Shown one piece after another: positions 47,035-58,583 of a stretch of DNA of 64,000 bases. Every line of letters starts with the position of its first letter. Positions within the stretch are counted from its first letter, which is position 1. The notes under the pieces were generated by a model that had not been told where the DNA came from, made no database searches, and saw nothing but the letters and a program-made list of their open reading frames with translations. The position numbers were made by a program, and so were the translations under genes. This DNA comes from Breviolum minutum Mf 1.05b.01 (Eukaryota; Sar; Dinophyceae; Suessiales; Symbiodiniaceae), in the NCBI GenBank assembly GCA_000507305.1, contig DF239033.1, forward strand, positions 1-64,000. The letters are read 5' to 3'.

Positions 47035-48782
47035 ATGGAAATTCCGGCCTGGTTGGAAGGTTTGCAGACACTTGGCCAAGAATGGAGGGTGGCAAGTGGA
47101 GAATCCACCGAGGAGTCTATATACGTAACTACTATATATTTAATATACAAAAGCCAAGCATGTTTTTTAAATAAACTACAATTATACGTAGGAAAATTGC
47201 TGGCAAACTTTATCAACTATGTTTCGTAAGTTGTTGCATGTGTGTCTGGTAGAGCGACACATCTTTATAGGTCATAAAACAGATGGATGTACGGATGACG
47301 AGAAAGGTGCAAGAGTGGGGCAAATAGCTAGATAAGAAAATGTTTCATTGAGAGTGAGACAGGCAAATCATGTAGACATATGATACATATGCGCAGCTTG
47401 GCATTTGTCCTTGTATTTGCTGCTAAGCTGCTATTTGCCTTGAGCATTTTGTGATACGCTTTGTGATACTTGCGGGCTGGACTTAGTTGGGGCACTTGAC
47501 CGTATGAATTTCCCAGGAAGGTGTGGCAAGAACAAAGGATGGTTGGCTGGTGACTACCTATTCAGACCATAAGGTGGGATGACAACTCCGGGACTGCGAT
47601 GCTCATAGGTCATAGATCTTTGTATTCAGCGATGCAAATTTTTAGAGGCAGATTTCACAAGGACGCCCCATAGAGAAGCCCTTCTGACCTTGAGAGACGC
47701 ATTATGCTGATGGTTAGGATCAAACTTGGTTACTTGATGCATGCTAATGTAAACTCTACTGGATTTGAGCTCAAACCATGACAGGCCTTGCGTTACGGAC
47801 AGAACTTGGAGCTTGTTTCCGAAGAGGAGTATCCATGGCAAGGACAGTGCTACCTTGGGGACGTTGCACCATTTTGTTTGCATGGCCTAGATTTCAATTC
47901 GGAATCATACGCTTTCTGCAGGATGGGGCTTCGCTCATGATACGAAGCAGGACAAATTCTTGGCTTCTCAGCTGAACGTGGAGCAATGGGTTAGGCTTTG
48001 TGCATGCATCATTTGTCACATATGTCACTACGTTTTCATCTCAACCCCCCATCTCCCTGTGAAACATGTCGCCCCTGTAAGGCCACGGATGGTTCCGTCA
48101 ACATGATGCAACTGAATCCCGAGACCTTGGCCTTGGTACCATGGATGCAGTGATGTGTGCTTCCAGTGTCCAGTTGATTTCTGCTGGATCCCAGTTGATT
48201 CAACTTGTTGGAACGTTGCCAAGGAAAAGAAGAAGGCAGTCACCTGTATGGGTTATGAAGTGCAAGGAATGAACGAGTTGGAGTTTGTGGAGGAGAGATG
48301 CACACGAGTCTCCAATTTTTGTTTTCTGTTGGAACTTGTGTAATTGGCATTCGGAAGAGAGATCACCCCGATGGAGAGCATTTGGATTTATTGACAACAG
48401 CTATGTTTCTGATTGTGCCTGAAAAATGTCCAAAGATATGTTCCATGCGTGCATATTAAATCTTCAATATTTTCTAGGTGTTCGAGGTTGTGGAACTGCA
48501 AATGAGGGCGACCGAACTTGTTTCTGAACATGTTTTTGTATCTATGTTTTCCATTTTTTCCTTCCCACTTGGGAAGTTTTACACCAGCTCCCCGGGAATG
48601 TTTGTTTGGTTTGGTGTTGGTGGGTTCAGCTTTTCAGCCCAATATGGCTGATGGTTCAACTGCAGGATTTCGCTGGTCAAGGACCTGTGCTGTTCCCGGA
48701 CGGCATTGAAGTGGATGCCAAAGATTCGGGATCTTCATCTGATTCGACAACACTTTTGCCCTTGAGAATTGATGAAATTTAA
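47035..48782 (+). CDS. Orphan gene, 7 exons joining in frame (168 aa model)
   Basis: Exons are 47035-47124, 47803-47842, 47922-47989, 48082-48135, 48224-48307, 48478-48531 and 48666-48782. They total 507 nt (169 codons with stop). Each has an AG acceptor, and donors are GT except a GA after exon 2. The last five are the strongest: WGFAHDTKQDKFLASQLNVE, ATDGSVNMMQLNPETLAL, EVQGMNELEFVEERCTR, VFEVVELQMRATELVSEH, and DFAGQGPVLFPDGIEVDAKD ending LPLRIDEI then stop. Four consecutive phase-0 introns of 88-170 nt separate exons 3 to 7. The first two exons (MEIPAWLEGLQTLGQEW; NLELVSEEEYPWQ) are less certain. The protein is acidic with a Ser/Asp-rich tail and no predicted membrane segment. I do not recognise a family. 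Exons may be missing in the 680-bp first intron. Confidence 0.65.
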
Positions 48783-51003
48783 CAACTGATGATTCCCATA
48801 AGCCATGGCTGCCTGTTAAAAGAGGGCTTAAAATCAGGGATTCATATAGAATTGTTAGTTTTGAATTGTTAGATGCTGCCTTGAGAATCCCCAAACCAGC
48901 AGCTAAGGTTTGGAAATCTCTACCGTACGCGTATTGTATTGGGAATTGATCCCAACACCTTTGAATGCAAATGCTGCTTGGACTGACTCGGTTTCATCCA
49001 GTTGAGATTTTGCCTGTTGCAGGGATCACGGCATTTCTCATGTATATATTATATATAATCTATAATTTATATAATTATTTATATAAGTGTTATTTATATA
49101 TATATATATGATATATCACCAATAACATTTAATGCACATGGCATGCTCAACTCCTGAGTGCTATTGTAGATCAGTTGCATGAATTGGCTGCCCTTCACCA
49201 TGGACTCAAATTGGCCGACTTCCGCAGTCTCCGCTGAGGTTTCTTTGATTTGGATGGCTTTGGTGAGCAGCCGGAATCTTGGTCTATTTTGATGAGAAGG
49301 GTTGTGTTGCTGGAAGACACGCGTGCCTGCAACTGGTGCTGCCAGTACGATGCCAACATTCTCCATATAAAGAAAGCAACATGTGTTGGACACGGTCATA
49401 AGAAGAAACCTGGAGTCCCTGCCCGCACTGTTCATATATACCGTTACGATATGTTGAACACCTCATATTCTTTTTGTACGCCTCGACTTTCTGCAAAACA
49501 ACCTCTCAGGAATCGGAGCGAATGGGCTTCCACGTGGCAAACGGCATCGCATATTTGCCTAAAAGTGCCTTGTTTTTCATCTCAGATTTCGATATCTTTT
49601 GACATGAAAAGACTGGCCGAGTGTTCTTTGGAAACATGTCCTGTAAGAGTCAGACATGTATCAGAACTCATAAGATCCAGGACTAGTGATCTATGTCACA
49701 TTATAAATCATAAACGAGTGTGCTTATATAGCTTACCAAACTCACCCAAACAGAGTTTCAGCAACATGATGATCCCCAGACTATGTAGACGACAAGGTTT
49801 GAACAGATTTGGTTTGCAACTTGGCCGTGGTTTCAGGCAACAGCTTCATTGTAACTGGGAAGAATTGGAAAGAAATGTTTGAGATCTCCTTGGAAGCAGA
49901 GTGGCTCAGATGCAGAAAAATTGGCTCACGTGATTGGGAGAACGGAAAAGTCGGGCCATAGGAAAATTATATTGATAAAATTACATATAATGATATTATA
50001 TATTTATTATCATTATTTTTCGCATCACTCACCCTGTCCATAAAGAAATCCCATTGGTTCCATTGGTCTCAGCATGCAAACGTGCCCTCCGACATCAATT
50101 CAGCCATCAATATGAATATCATTAGGCATATATAGGTGCATAAGCATATGGTCACTTCTATGCAAGAAGGAACATATGAATATGAACAGAAAGGCATCCG
50201 TGTACCAAGACAGCCAGGCTTGCCCTGCGGTTGCCTCCCAAGGACTTTCGGGTCAGCTGCAAAGCTGAAACATTGGCTGAAAAACAATCCTGCCCAATCC
50301 ATGCTGCAGATTCCACAGTCACTTGAAAGATTTGGAGAATGGAGGCAGCAAAACAAACAATAATAAACAATATAGGTAACTGTATAGGTTGTTGTGTAAG
50401 ATGGGAGAAATTCAGCGCCACATTTTGACAGCATCTGCATGGGAGATTCCAATATAGACTTAGACATGGGCATACCCACCTTTGCATTTTATGTATGCAC
50501 AACTATTTATTTATAACTGATCGCAGTACATCTTCATTGTATATATATATATATAATATATATACACGTGAGAGCCTAGTCAGAAGAGGGTTGGGGCTAT
50601 CAAACTCTACCGGAATGAAGCAACACACAGTATCAGTATTTGATTAGTTCCACAGACGTCATCACAACGAGAGTAGCTGCAATTGAACTGCCCAATGACG
50701 AGGTCTTCCAGTCGCAGCAGAATCTTGCGCAGCATCAAGTCTCATGTGAACTGAGATAGGTGTCGATGGATCTTGTGAAACAGGGGCATGGGATGGCAGA
50801 AGTGCGGAAATGAAATGAAGTAACACGCTATTTACACTTTGCACTTACAAAAGGTTGTGGTTGATGTGAGTTCAAGTTCAGGCTTGGTCGATTCAGAAAA
50901 AAGATCTCAGTCAACGTGTGAACCCAACGGCCACGGCATGGAATATATGGACCCGCAGCCGTTGCTGAAGTGGTGATTTTGGACCGGTTTTAAGCCCGTC
51001 ACC
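48783..51003. other. Candidate exons only
   Basis: A - strand stretch at about 49120-49380 (RFRLLTKAIQIKETSAETAE) and a + strand exon-like piece after CCTCTCAG at about 49510 (MGFHVANGIAYLPKSALFF) are plausible. A + frame at about 50210-50363 (LKHWLKNNPAQSMLQIPQSL, ending EWRQQNKQ then stop) could be a terminal exon. TA repeats lie at 49048-49112 and 50535-50570. Confidence 0.35.
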
Positions 51004-51021
51004 ATGGCGCCAACTCCATCC
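51004..51021 (+). CDS. Candidate first exon of the aldehyde dehydrogenase gene
   Basis: An ATG in a strong GTCACCATGGCG context starts MAPTPS, followed by a possible GT donor at 51022 in phase 0. This matches the phase-0 start of the first certain exon at 51310. It is the nearest good start upstream, but other leaders are possible. Confidence 0.35.
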
Positions 51022-51309
51022 GTGGATGATGCTTGGTGCATTGATCCTGCTATGGGGTTGGTGTCACAGTCCGCAATGATTCAGACAGCCAGTTCAATGC
51101 AAAGCTATTTGTTCTATTTGCATATTTACATATTTGATAGTGCAGCTGCAGCTTTGCTAGATTTTGGCCACACCTCTTGTCACATTTAGTCTAATATCAA
51201 AGCTGAAAAATGAATCTGGCGGCTCATTTTTTTTTGATCAACCAATGGTTGGCTCATGTTCAACATCAACTGTTGGTGACATTCTGTAGCCATTGATTCC
51301 TTTCTTCAG

Positions 51310-54300
51310 CAGTTTTGGGCTGAGGAGCTGACTGCAGAGTATGCTGAGATTGTAGATCAGATGAGGAAGACCTTTGACAGCGGCAAGACCAGGTGCAAAC
51401 ATGGGGTGAAGTGGTTATTGTTCAGTATCGTTAAGTGATGTTATGGATTCTTATGTAATGTTATGGTTAAATGCGAAGTGCACGAGTAGACCACAGTAGG
51501 ATTGGTATCGCGATTAGCTGACATGTAGCGATGTATTGGCAAAGCTCGTCAATCCAGCAGGAGCCTGAAGTGGCGCAAAGAACAGCTACGACAGTGACTG
51601 GGCGCAACATATCCAGAACAGTGCAAGATAGTCTGGCACCACTAGAGCTTTGGGGCCCTGTGAGTGCTAGATGTCGAGCGCACTGTGAAAACGCATGGGA
51701 TCTTACATGATTCAACTTGCATCCCAAGACCGTGTTACAACTCTCAGCAAGCCACTTCGACATATATGTTTTGCATGCCACACGTTACTTTGAAGCACTG
51801 ACAGGGACATTGATCTTAAACTTGCCGCCAGAAGCCATCCCTTTTGGAGGAGTGGTTTTTTTCGCAAATCAATGCCTCAAAGCTTGGAGGTTGATCAAGA
51901 TGTACGTGGAGAACCACGTGCCACAGCTGCAAGTGGTTTGGTGGTGGTTGCTGCTGCACCGCGTTGTGTTTTGCCTTTGCCTTGGTGACAGGAAGAGATC
52001 GCTGCAACGATCAATGCAGACATGGGTGGCACCAGATTTCGCGCCATGGGTGAGATTGCGCCTGTGACGAGTCGAAGCCCGAGTTTTGGTGGCTGTGTGG
52101 AATCACGTCACGGCATATCACTTTGCAATAGTATCATTTCGGCTTATCACACTGCTTCTCACTAAATCATTTGAAGAGCAAAGCCACCAAAAAAATGGTG
52201 TCGACCTTTTCCGATGAGCGCCTATATAACAGTTGCCAGGTGCTGATGATTGCTTGGCCAACATCGATGAGTGGGCGAGTGTCTTGGTAGTTCATCTCAG
52301 CGGCGGTGTGTGAAGAAAAATGAGAAATATCATGTTTTTGGGAAGAATATTCAAAAAGATAGATTCATAATCAATGATGTAAATCGATTAAATCACTTAG
52401 TAGAATGACTAGTGGGAACATTGTCAGCATATTTCAATATTAAGCAACAAACAAGCAGGGCCCGGACTGAGCAAAACCCTCATGCTTGCGAGGGAGGCAG
52501 AGGATCCAGGTATGGAGGACAGTTTGGAGCCTATAAATCAATATATCTATATAATCAATATATATATATATATACACCACATATTTTTGATGTCCAGAAT
52601 TCAGAATGACTCTCTCGCTCTCTTTCTCTCTCTCGCTTTCTCTTTCTCTTTGCATCACTTCGCTTGATCTGGAAGGTACAACAAAAGAAGTTCCGTTTGT
52701 TCAGCATGCTGCAGTTTATTTTCATGTTTTTTGGTCAAGGAGATCGATGGGTGGGTGGCCTCTTCGACAGGCCAAGCAACTAGCTACTGCAAGTTTATTA
52801 TAAATGGCATTCAGAGAGATGTGAGACTCCTGCAACTTCATGAGTCCTAGGAAGGCATTAAACCATTCCTAGTCTCCATGGCTGGAGTGAACAGGCAATA
52901 TATCCGTCCAGAGCCCAAAGGCGTGGCATTGGGGTGGAGTTGGAAATGTGACACATTGACATGACCAAATGAAGTCTGCCACAGTGAAAGTTCAAAGTTC
53001 ACTTGTTATAGTCCACGTGTTTTGGATGCAGGTGTTGTGTTGATCATTGCCCCCTGGTGGCTTGGACTGATTCGACATGATATGCATACGAATCTGAAGT
53101 TATTTTTCGGATCATTCACTTTTCGGGAGGTTGGGCTAAATGGACAATCTATTATCTATTGGTGTTTGTTCTTTACCTTTGTGTGTCAATGCCAAATCCT
53201 GGATGTATCTTGTATCCTCCTTGGGGAATCATTCTAACAAAAATCATTGTGACTGTAAAGTTAGATTATCAGTTTCAACATGACGATGTCTTTTAGCAAC
53301 ACGTTTTGCGATGCACAATTTTCAAGCGCTATCTTCATGTTGGTGGGAGGGTTTACTACGACAATTTGGGAGCGTCACTTTTGACGGGTACCTTTTACCT
53401 TTTCTATCCTTTTCTACTATAGAGAAAAATGAAAAGTTGACATTTCTGCCCGAAATTTTTGAAATTGTGTGCTTCCCATTACCATAAACCTCACCGCCAT
53501 AGAAGCTTCAGAAGCTGCTTTCCCCAGGAATGTGCCATGGCAGCTCACCATCCGGCCCTTGACAGCAGCAATTGCTGCAGGCAACGTCGTGGTGCCCCAG
53601 CAGCATTATGTTGGTTTCTGTGGCATGTCATGGTCAGGTTTGCTGATATGGTAATGACAGGTGGCAGGGAATAGTGGGTGACATTGCAAGGCATTGTTGC
53701 ATAATTATTGTTGCGTAAGTAAGTGTATGATTGTATAGTTGCATCATGTTTCACGACTTTTGCCAGTTATCTCATCCTTTAAGGTGATGAAACCCAGCGA
53801 GTTAAACCCTCGCAGTGCGCCCCTTATCGAGAAGTTGGTGCAGAAGTACTTGGACCCCGAGTGCTTCAGGCAGAGCAAAACTGGTTGCTATCCTTGCATT
53901 TGTTAAAAAACAACTCTTTGTGTTGGCGGGGACTTTTTGAAGGACTGCTGGACTTATGAAACATCATGAAACGGTTCATTCCATTACCATCGTATTGGTC
54001 AGGACTTTTGTGGAACATTTGTGAGCATTTCCAACCACTGGCCACACCCTCATGTCACCAGGGTGGTTCAGGGTGCCGTTGCGGAGACCACTGCTTTGTT
54101 GAACAATCGCTGGGATCACATCTTCTACACAGGCCCTGTTGGATTGCATTGGGCGCGGTGTCATGGTAAAGCCAATCCACGTAACATGTAGATAAGGAAT
54201 ATGTTTCCCCTTGCTTTCCAAATTTCAGAATTCTGTTTGTGTTGTCTCTATATGTAGGTTTCCTGCAGTTTCTGTCGTATACAGCCAGTGAGTCCCTCTT

Positions 54301-57300
54301 TTGAAATGAGGCAATGGCCAAGTTGGTCGAATCGTCATGACGGCTGCGGCACAGCACTTGACCCCTGTGACCCTTGAGTTGCTACGGCTTTGAGTTGATA
54401 CTCCACCATGGGTTTTAAGCGATGCCTTCCAAAGATTCAAGAGGGGTTCAAAGGGAACATTAAAGCACGAAGAACATGTATTGCTTGTCAGGGTTTTTGT
54501 GGGATTGGGTTAAAACACATTGAGATATGTGGATGATATAATATGATATAATGATATATGCATAATTACAGAGGATATTTAATGGCTCCTAATTTGGTAG
54601 GGACCTGCTGACAAACGATTTGATTTGGCAAAAAATGAACGCTTGTACAGTAAATGGATGTAAATGGGCCTTGGATCATGACTTGGCCAGAAATACTCAC
54701 TACTACACCTGGATTCAAGACTCTTTGTGTTCTTTCATGCACCTACTTTACTTGGTTTTCCTTTCCTGTGAATGTGCATGCTGAAGATCAATCTTCTTAA
54801 TCTTGAGCCAGCATCATCCATCGTACAGTATATGGCTCTATGAAAAGTCGCACTCTCAAACAACCAGGTGGTTTGCCTCGTTCTAGCAAGTTCTGACCGT
54901 TTGCCAATTGAATCCGCACCTTTTTGAAGATGTTGTCATCCTTTGGTAGACTCTTGCAGGTAGCCGGTAGCACTAGTGTTTTTTCGCTTTTGAGCCGGTG
55001 GATCATGTGCATCAATTTCCATTTCATTGATTTTATTCCGTATTAAAGGGCAAGATCATGAAAGATCCCAAAAACCTTATTCTTTTATTTTGATCACTTC
55101 CCATGGATGATAAGACATGATGGAATCATATCATACCACACCATGAATAAGGCGTGTTCCATCATTTCCATTCATTTCCATGATTTCTGAATACTTTTTC
55201 ACCTGTTTTTTCTCCAACTAAACTTCTCTACTTTTGTATGTCCTCAGGCTTGGCGGAAAGAGCCCGGTTATCGTAGATGAAACAGCTCTGGCGGGGTGGC
55301 CCAAGGGTATTATGCTGGTACGGTAGTAATTTGTTCAATTTCAACTATAGATTCATATTGAGAGGTAATTTGTGCATATATATACATCTAGTAATATATT
55401 ACAGTGTTTGTATATAGTCATGAAAAAGGCTGTAGAATTATCAATGGTGCCATCATGATCATTGAGAATATTATATGTATTACAAAAGTAAACGCAATAT
55501 AGATTTCTGTCAATATGGAAATCTTGTGGATTTGAACAACCTACATATTCATGCAGTACATGCACGCTTCAAAAGTATAGGTGTCATTATATCCACGTGT
55601 ACATTGGTAAGATGCCAACACATAAAGGTATATACGGTATACAACGTACATAGAATCCATCTATTTGTTGGATCACCATGGTGCTTTCCAGTCTCATTTG
55701 CATTGTGGCAGCGATTGGGCCAGATTGATTCCGCTGTGAAGCGCATTGCCTTGATGAAGTGGTCTTTGAGTGGGCAGATTTGTGTGGCACCAGATGCTTG
55801 TTGGCAGTACAGCAGGGTGATGTGCAGATGAGATGATATAGTTGACATTGTGGTGAAAGTATTAAGAGCTTGAGAATGGATGGTTTGGAAAGAGCATATA
55901 ATAAGGTATGGACTTGTATTATGTCATACATATGCACTATGCACAGGGTTCTACTAACTTTATCCTTACTGCCTTTGCAGCAGTTGATGCGCGATGAACC
56001 ACAAATGTATATATTATATACACACATGTGTGCATATTTATTTACACACATATATATATTTAATATACGTATAGGTATAGATTTATATTTAGACATAGAG
56101 ATGAATGAGGTATCTTTCACATCACGTTTGTACAGACATGCTTGGATTATTGTTCACTTTCCATTGCTATACTTTGACAGAAGGCAGGAAACTAGGCAGG
56201 AGAGTGCGGATATTGGATGGCTGCGAGAGGAGCCAAGCTCGACTCAGAGAGCGAGAGAGAGTGTGTATGATGGTGTTAATCGTTCGAATGATTCCAAGTC
56301 CATTTTGCCGGAGTTAAACTTCAATGATCTTCAATGCTTTTCCAAGCAGTCGGGTAGTTCCATTCCGCCCAAGGATTACATTTTTGTCCACCAGAGCATC
56401 GAGAAGGAGTTTATCGAGAAGCTGACACGTGTCAAGGAACCCTATTCTCCCCACATAAATCTATATAAATCTAGGGTCTCAAAACGCTGGAAAGTCAAGT
56501 TGGGTAGAGCAAGTCGGGGTACAAAAACCATGCAAAATTTCAAAGTATGCTGGGCCCATTGAATATATATATATATATGAATATATATATATATACATAT
56601 ATATGATTGAATTGGAACTCAAATGGAATGATATATCAATCAGTAGCTCGTAAATTTGATGTACGTGTGTCAGTGAACATGTGGTGACTGAAAGATTCCT
56701 CAGTTGCCACGAGATTGTTTTTTGCGACTGAGGAAAGCTGTGGTCATCGCTAGCAGTGGTCAGGATGGCAAAGGTCGAGGCGTGTAGCCTCACAACATCT
56801 CACAACCATGGCGTGAGGTTTCCCCGAGGTCAGGTCTTGTCTCCCCAAATAAATATCAGCTTCCATACAGAAGCAACCTTAGTTTTGAAATTTGAGGCAT
56901 CTTCAAGCTGGTGAATGATTTGTATTTCACCAGTGATTTACTGGACGCAGTTACATGTTTCGCATGTTTCCTCGAAACGCCTATAATCTCAGCCCAAACC
57001 TGGGGTAGCACTGATGGTTAAATAAAGTCACAGTTGTGAGTTAGCAGGCCATTCGTTTAACAGGATATTTGAGACTTCATGAGTGGATTCGTTTTGATAC
57101 ATTTTGGATTCGGCCTTACACAGAGTGAACGGCTACTGCTGGTGCAAAATTCAATGATTCTGCCATGCAGTTGATGACTTCGGAATGATCGTGAACGAGA
57201 AACATGTGGATCGATTGGAAAATCTCATCCAAACTGTTGCCCGGCAGCTTCTGGCTTGTGCGATAGCTTGTGAATCGGTGGGTTGGGTGCCAAAATCTTG

Positions 57301-58455
57301 GCAGATTTGCAAGCTGATGCAGTAGAAAAAAACGCACTTAAAACAAACCGCAGATGTCACATGAGGCTTCACTGAGACGTGACTAAGGCGGGTGGCACCA
57401 TCATTTGCGGTGGAGCTGAGGTCCGGGAACAGTTGGTTGGAATGTCACACAGAGCCCCCAACCCGCTTCACTTTCCACCGATGGACTTCCGACCCTCCAG
57501 GGCATTGAGAGGAAGGAGCGCTTTGTTCCTCCCACAGTCATCCACAATCCCAAGATGGATGCCCCAATCATGCAGGACAGGCCAAGGGCCAAGTCATTCG
57601 TGTGTTTTTAACATATTGGCAAAGAGATGATGCTGATAGCTGATAGAACATATCTATGATTCTGAGCAATATGTATGGCCAATACTTGTATACTTACCTT
57701 GAGTTTGAGACCAAGTCCCGATCAAGGAGGAGATCTTTGGACCTGTTTTGCCAGTGTTGCCGCAACTCGGATGGAGGTCGAATGCCACCAGCATTATGTT
57801 TCATGTAGAATGATTTTGTACAAATAGTAATCATTTGTGGTAAGTCCCATTTGCATCTAAAACGTGGTGCGGGCGTAAAAAGGATTAAACAAACATATTA
57901 GCTCCAGATAATTTTAGATATCGGACATTGATCCGTTATACCTGAGTCAGTGCAACATCCAAGGTATGACGACTTTGAGATGCTTGGTGATGCTAATATG
58001 CTGGCAGGCCAATAGCAGTACCGTTTCCTACCCTTTTTGAAGCAAGGAATGACTGGAAGACCAGAAGCCATTCCGGGTACATCGATGTTCATAGCTGTTC
58101 AGACTTCTGACATTTTGGATTTGATCTTGGCTTCAGCCTAGGGTGTTGACAGCGTTGAATCCGTTTCCGTGACTAAGGACAGCGTTGAAGACGATCCGGT
58201 CCAAGGAGACACCGCTTGTTTCTTGACACTTTGAAGACTTTTGGTAAAGATGCCCCCAATTCGAGAGGTGTTGCTCCTCAATAAGAGGCACGTTGCAGTT
58301 TCAGTTATATAAATATTTACAAGTATACACATAGAGGTGTATTTAATGAACATGTTTTTTTTTCTGCAAGCACCTTCTGATCTCTGTCTCACACCAACAG
58401 TAAAATAGTATAAGGATTGTGCAGGGATCGGGCCCGATCGGGCTTTGCCCACCAT

Positions 58456-58493
<38 letters not shown>

Positions 58494-58529
58494 ACATCAT
58501 GGTGATCATCATCAACATCATGGTGATCG

Positions 58530-58583
<54 letters not shown>

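Noticed and set aside
47803-47842. Papain-family hint (VSEEEYPWQG resembles the EedYPY motif)
   Set aside because: Downstream exons lack the catalytic His and Asn motifs, and the joined protein does not resemble a peptidase.
49250-49882. 210-codon + open frame
   Set aside because: Composition changes along its length. A different + frame after CCTCTCAG and a - frame look more coding, so the long frame is probably a shadow.
55870-56562. 230-codon + open frame
   Set aside because: Only about 19 codons of it (56374-56430) are real, as one aldehyde dehydrogenase exon. The rest is AT-rich intron.
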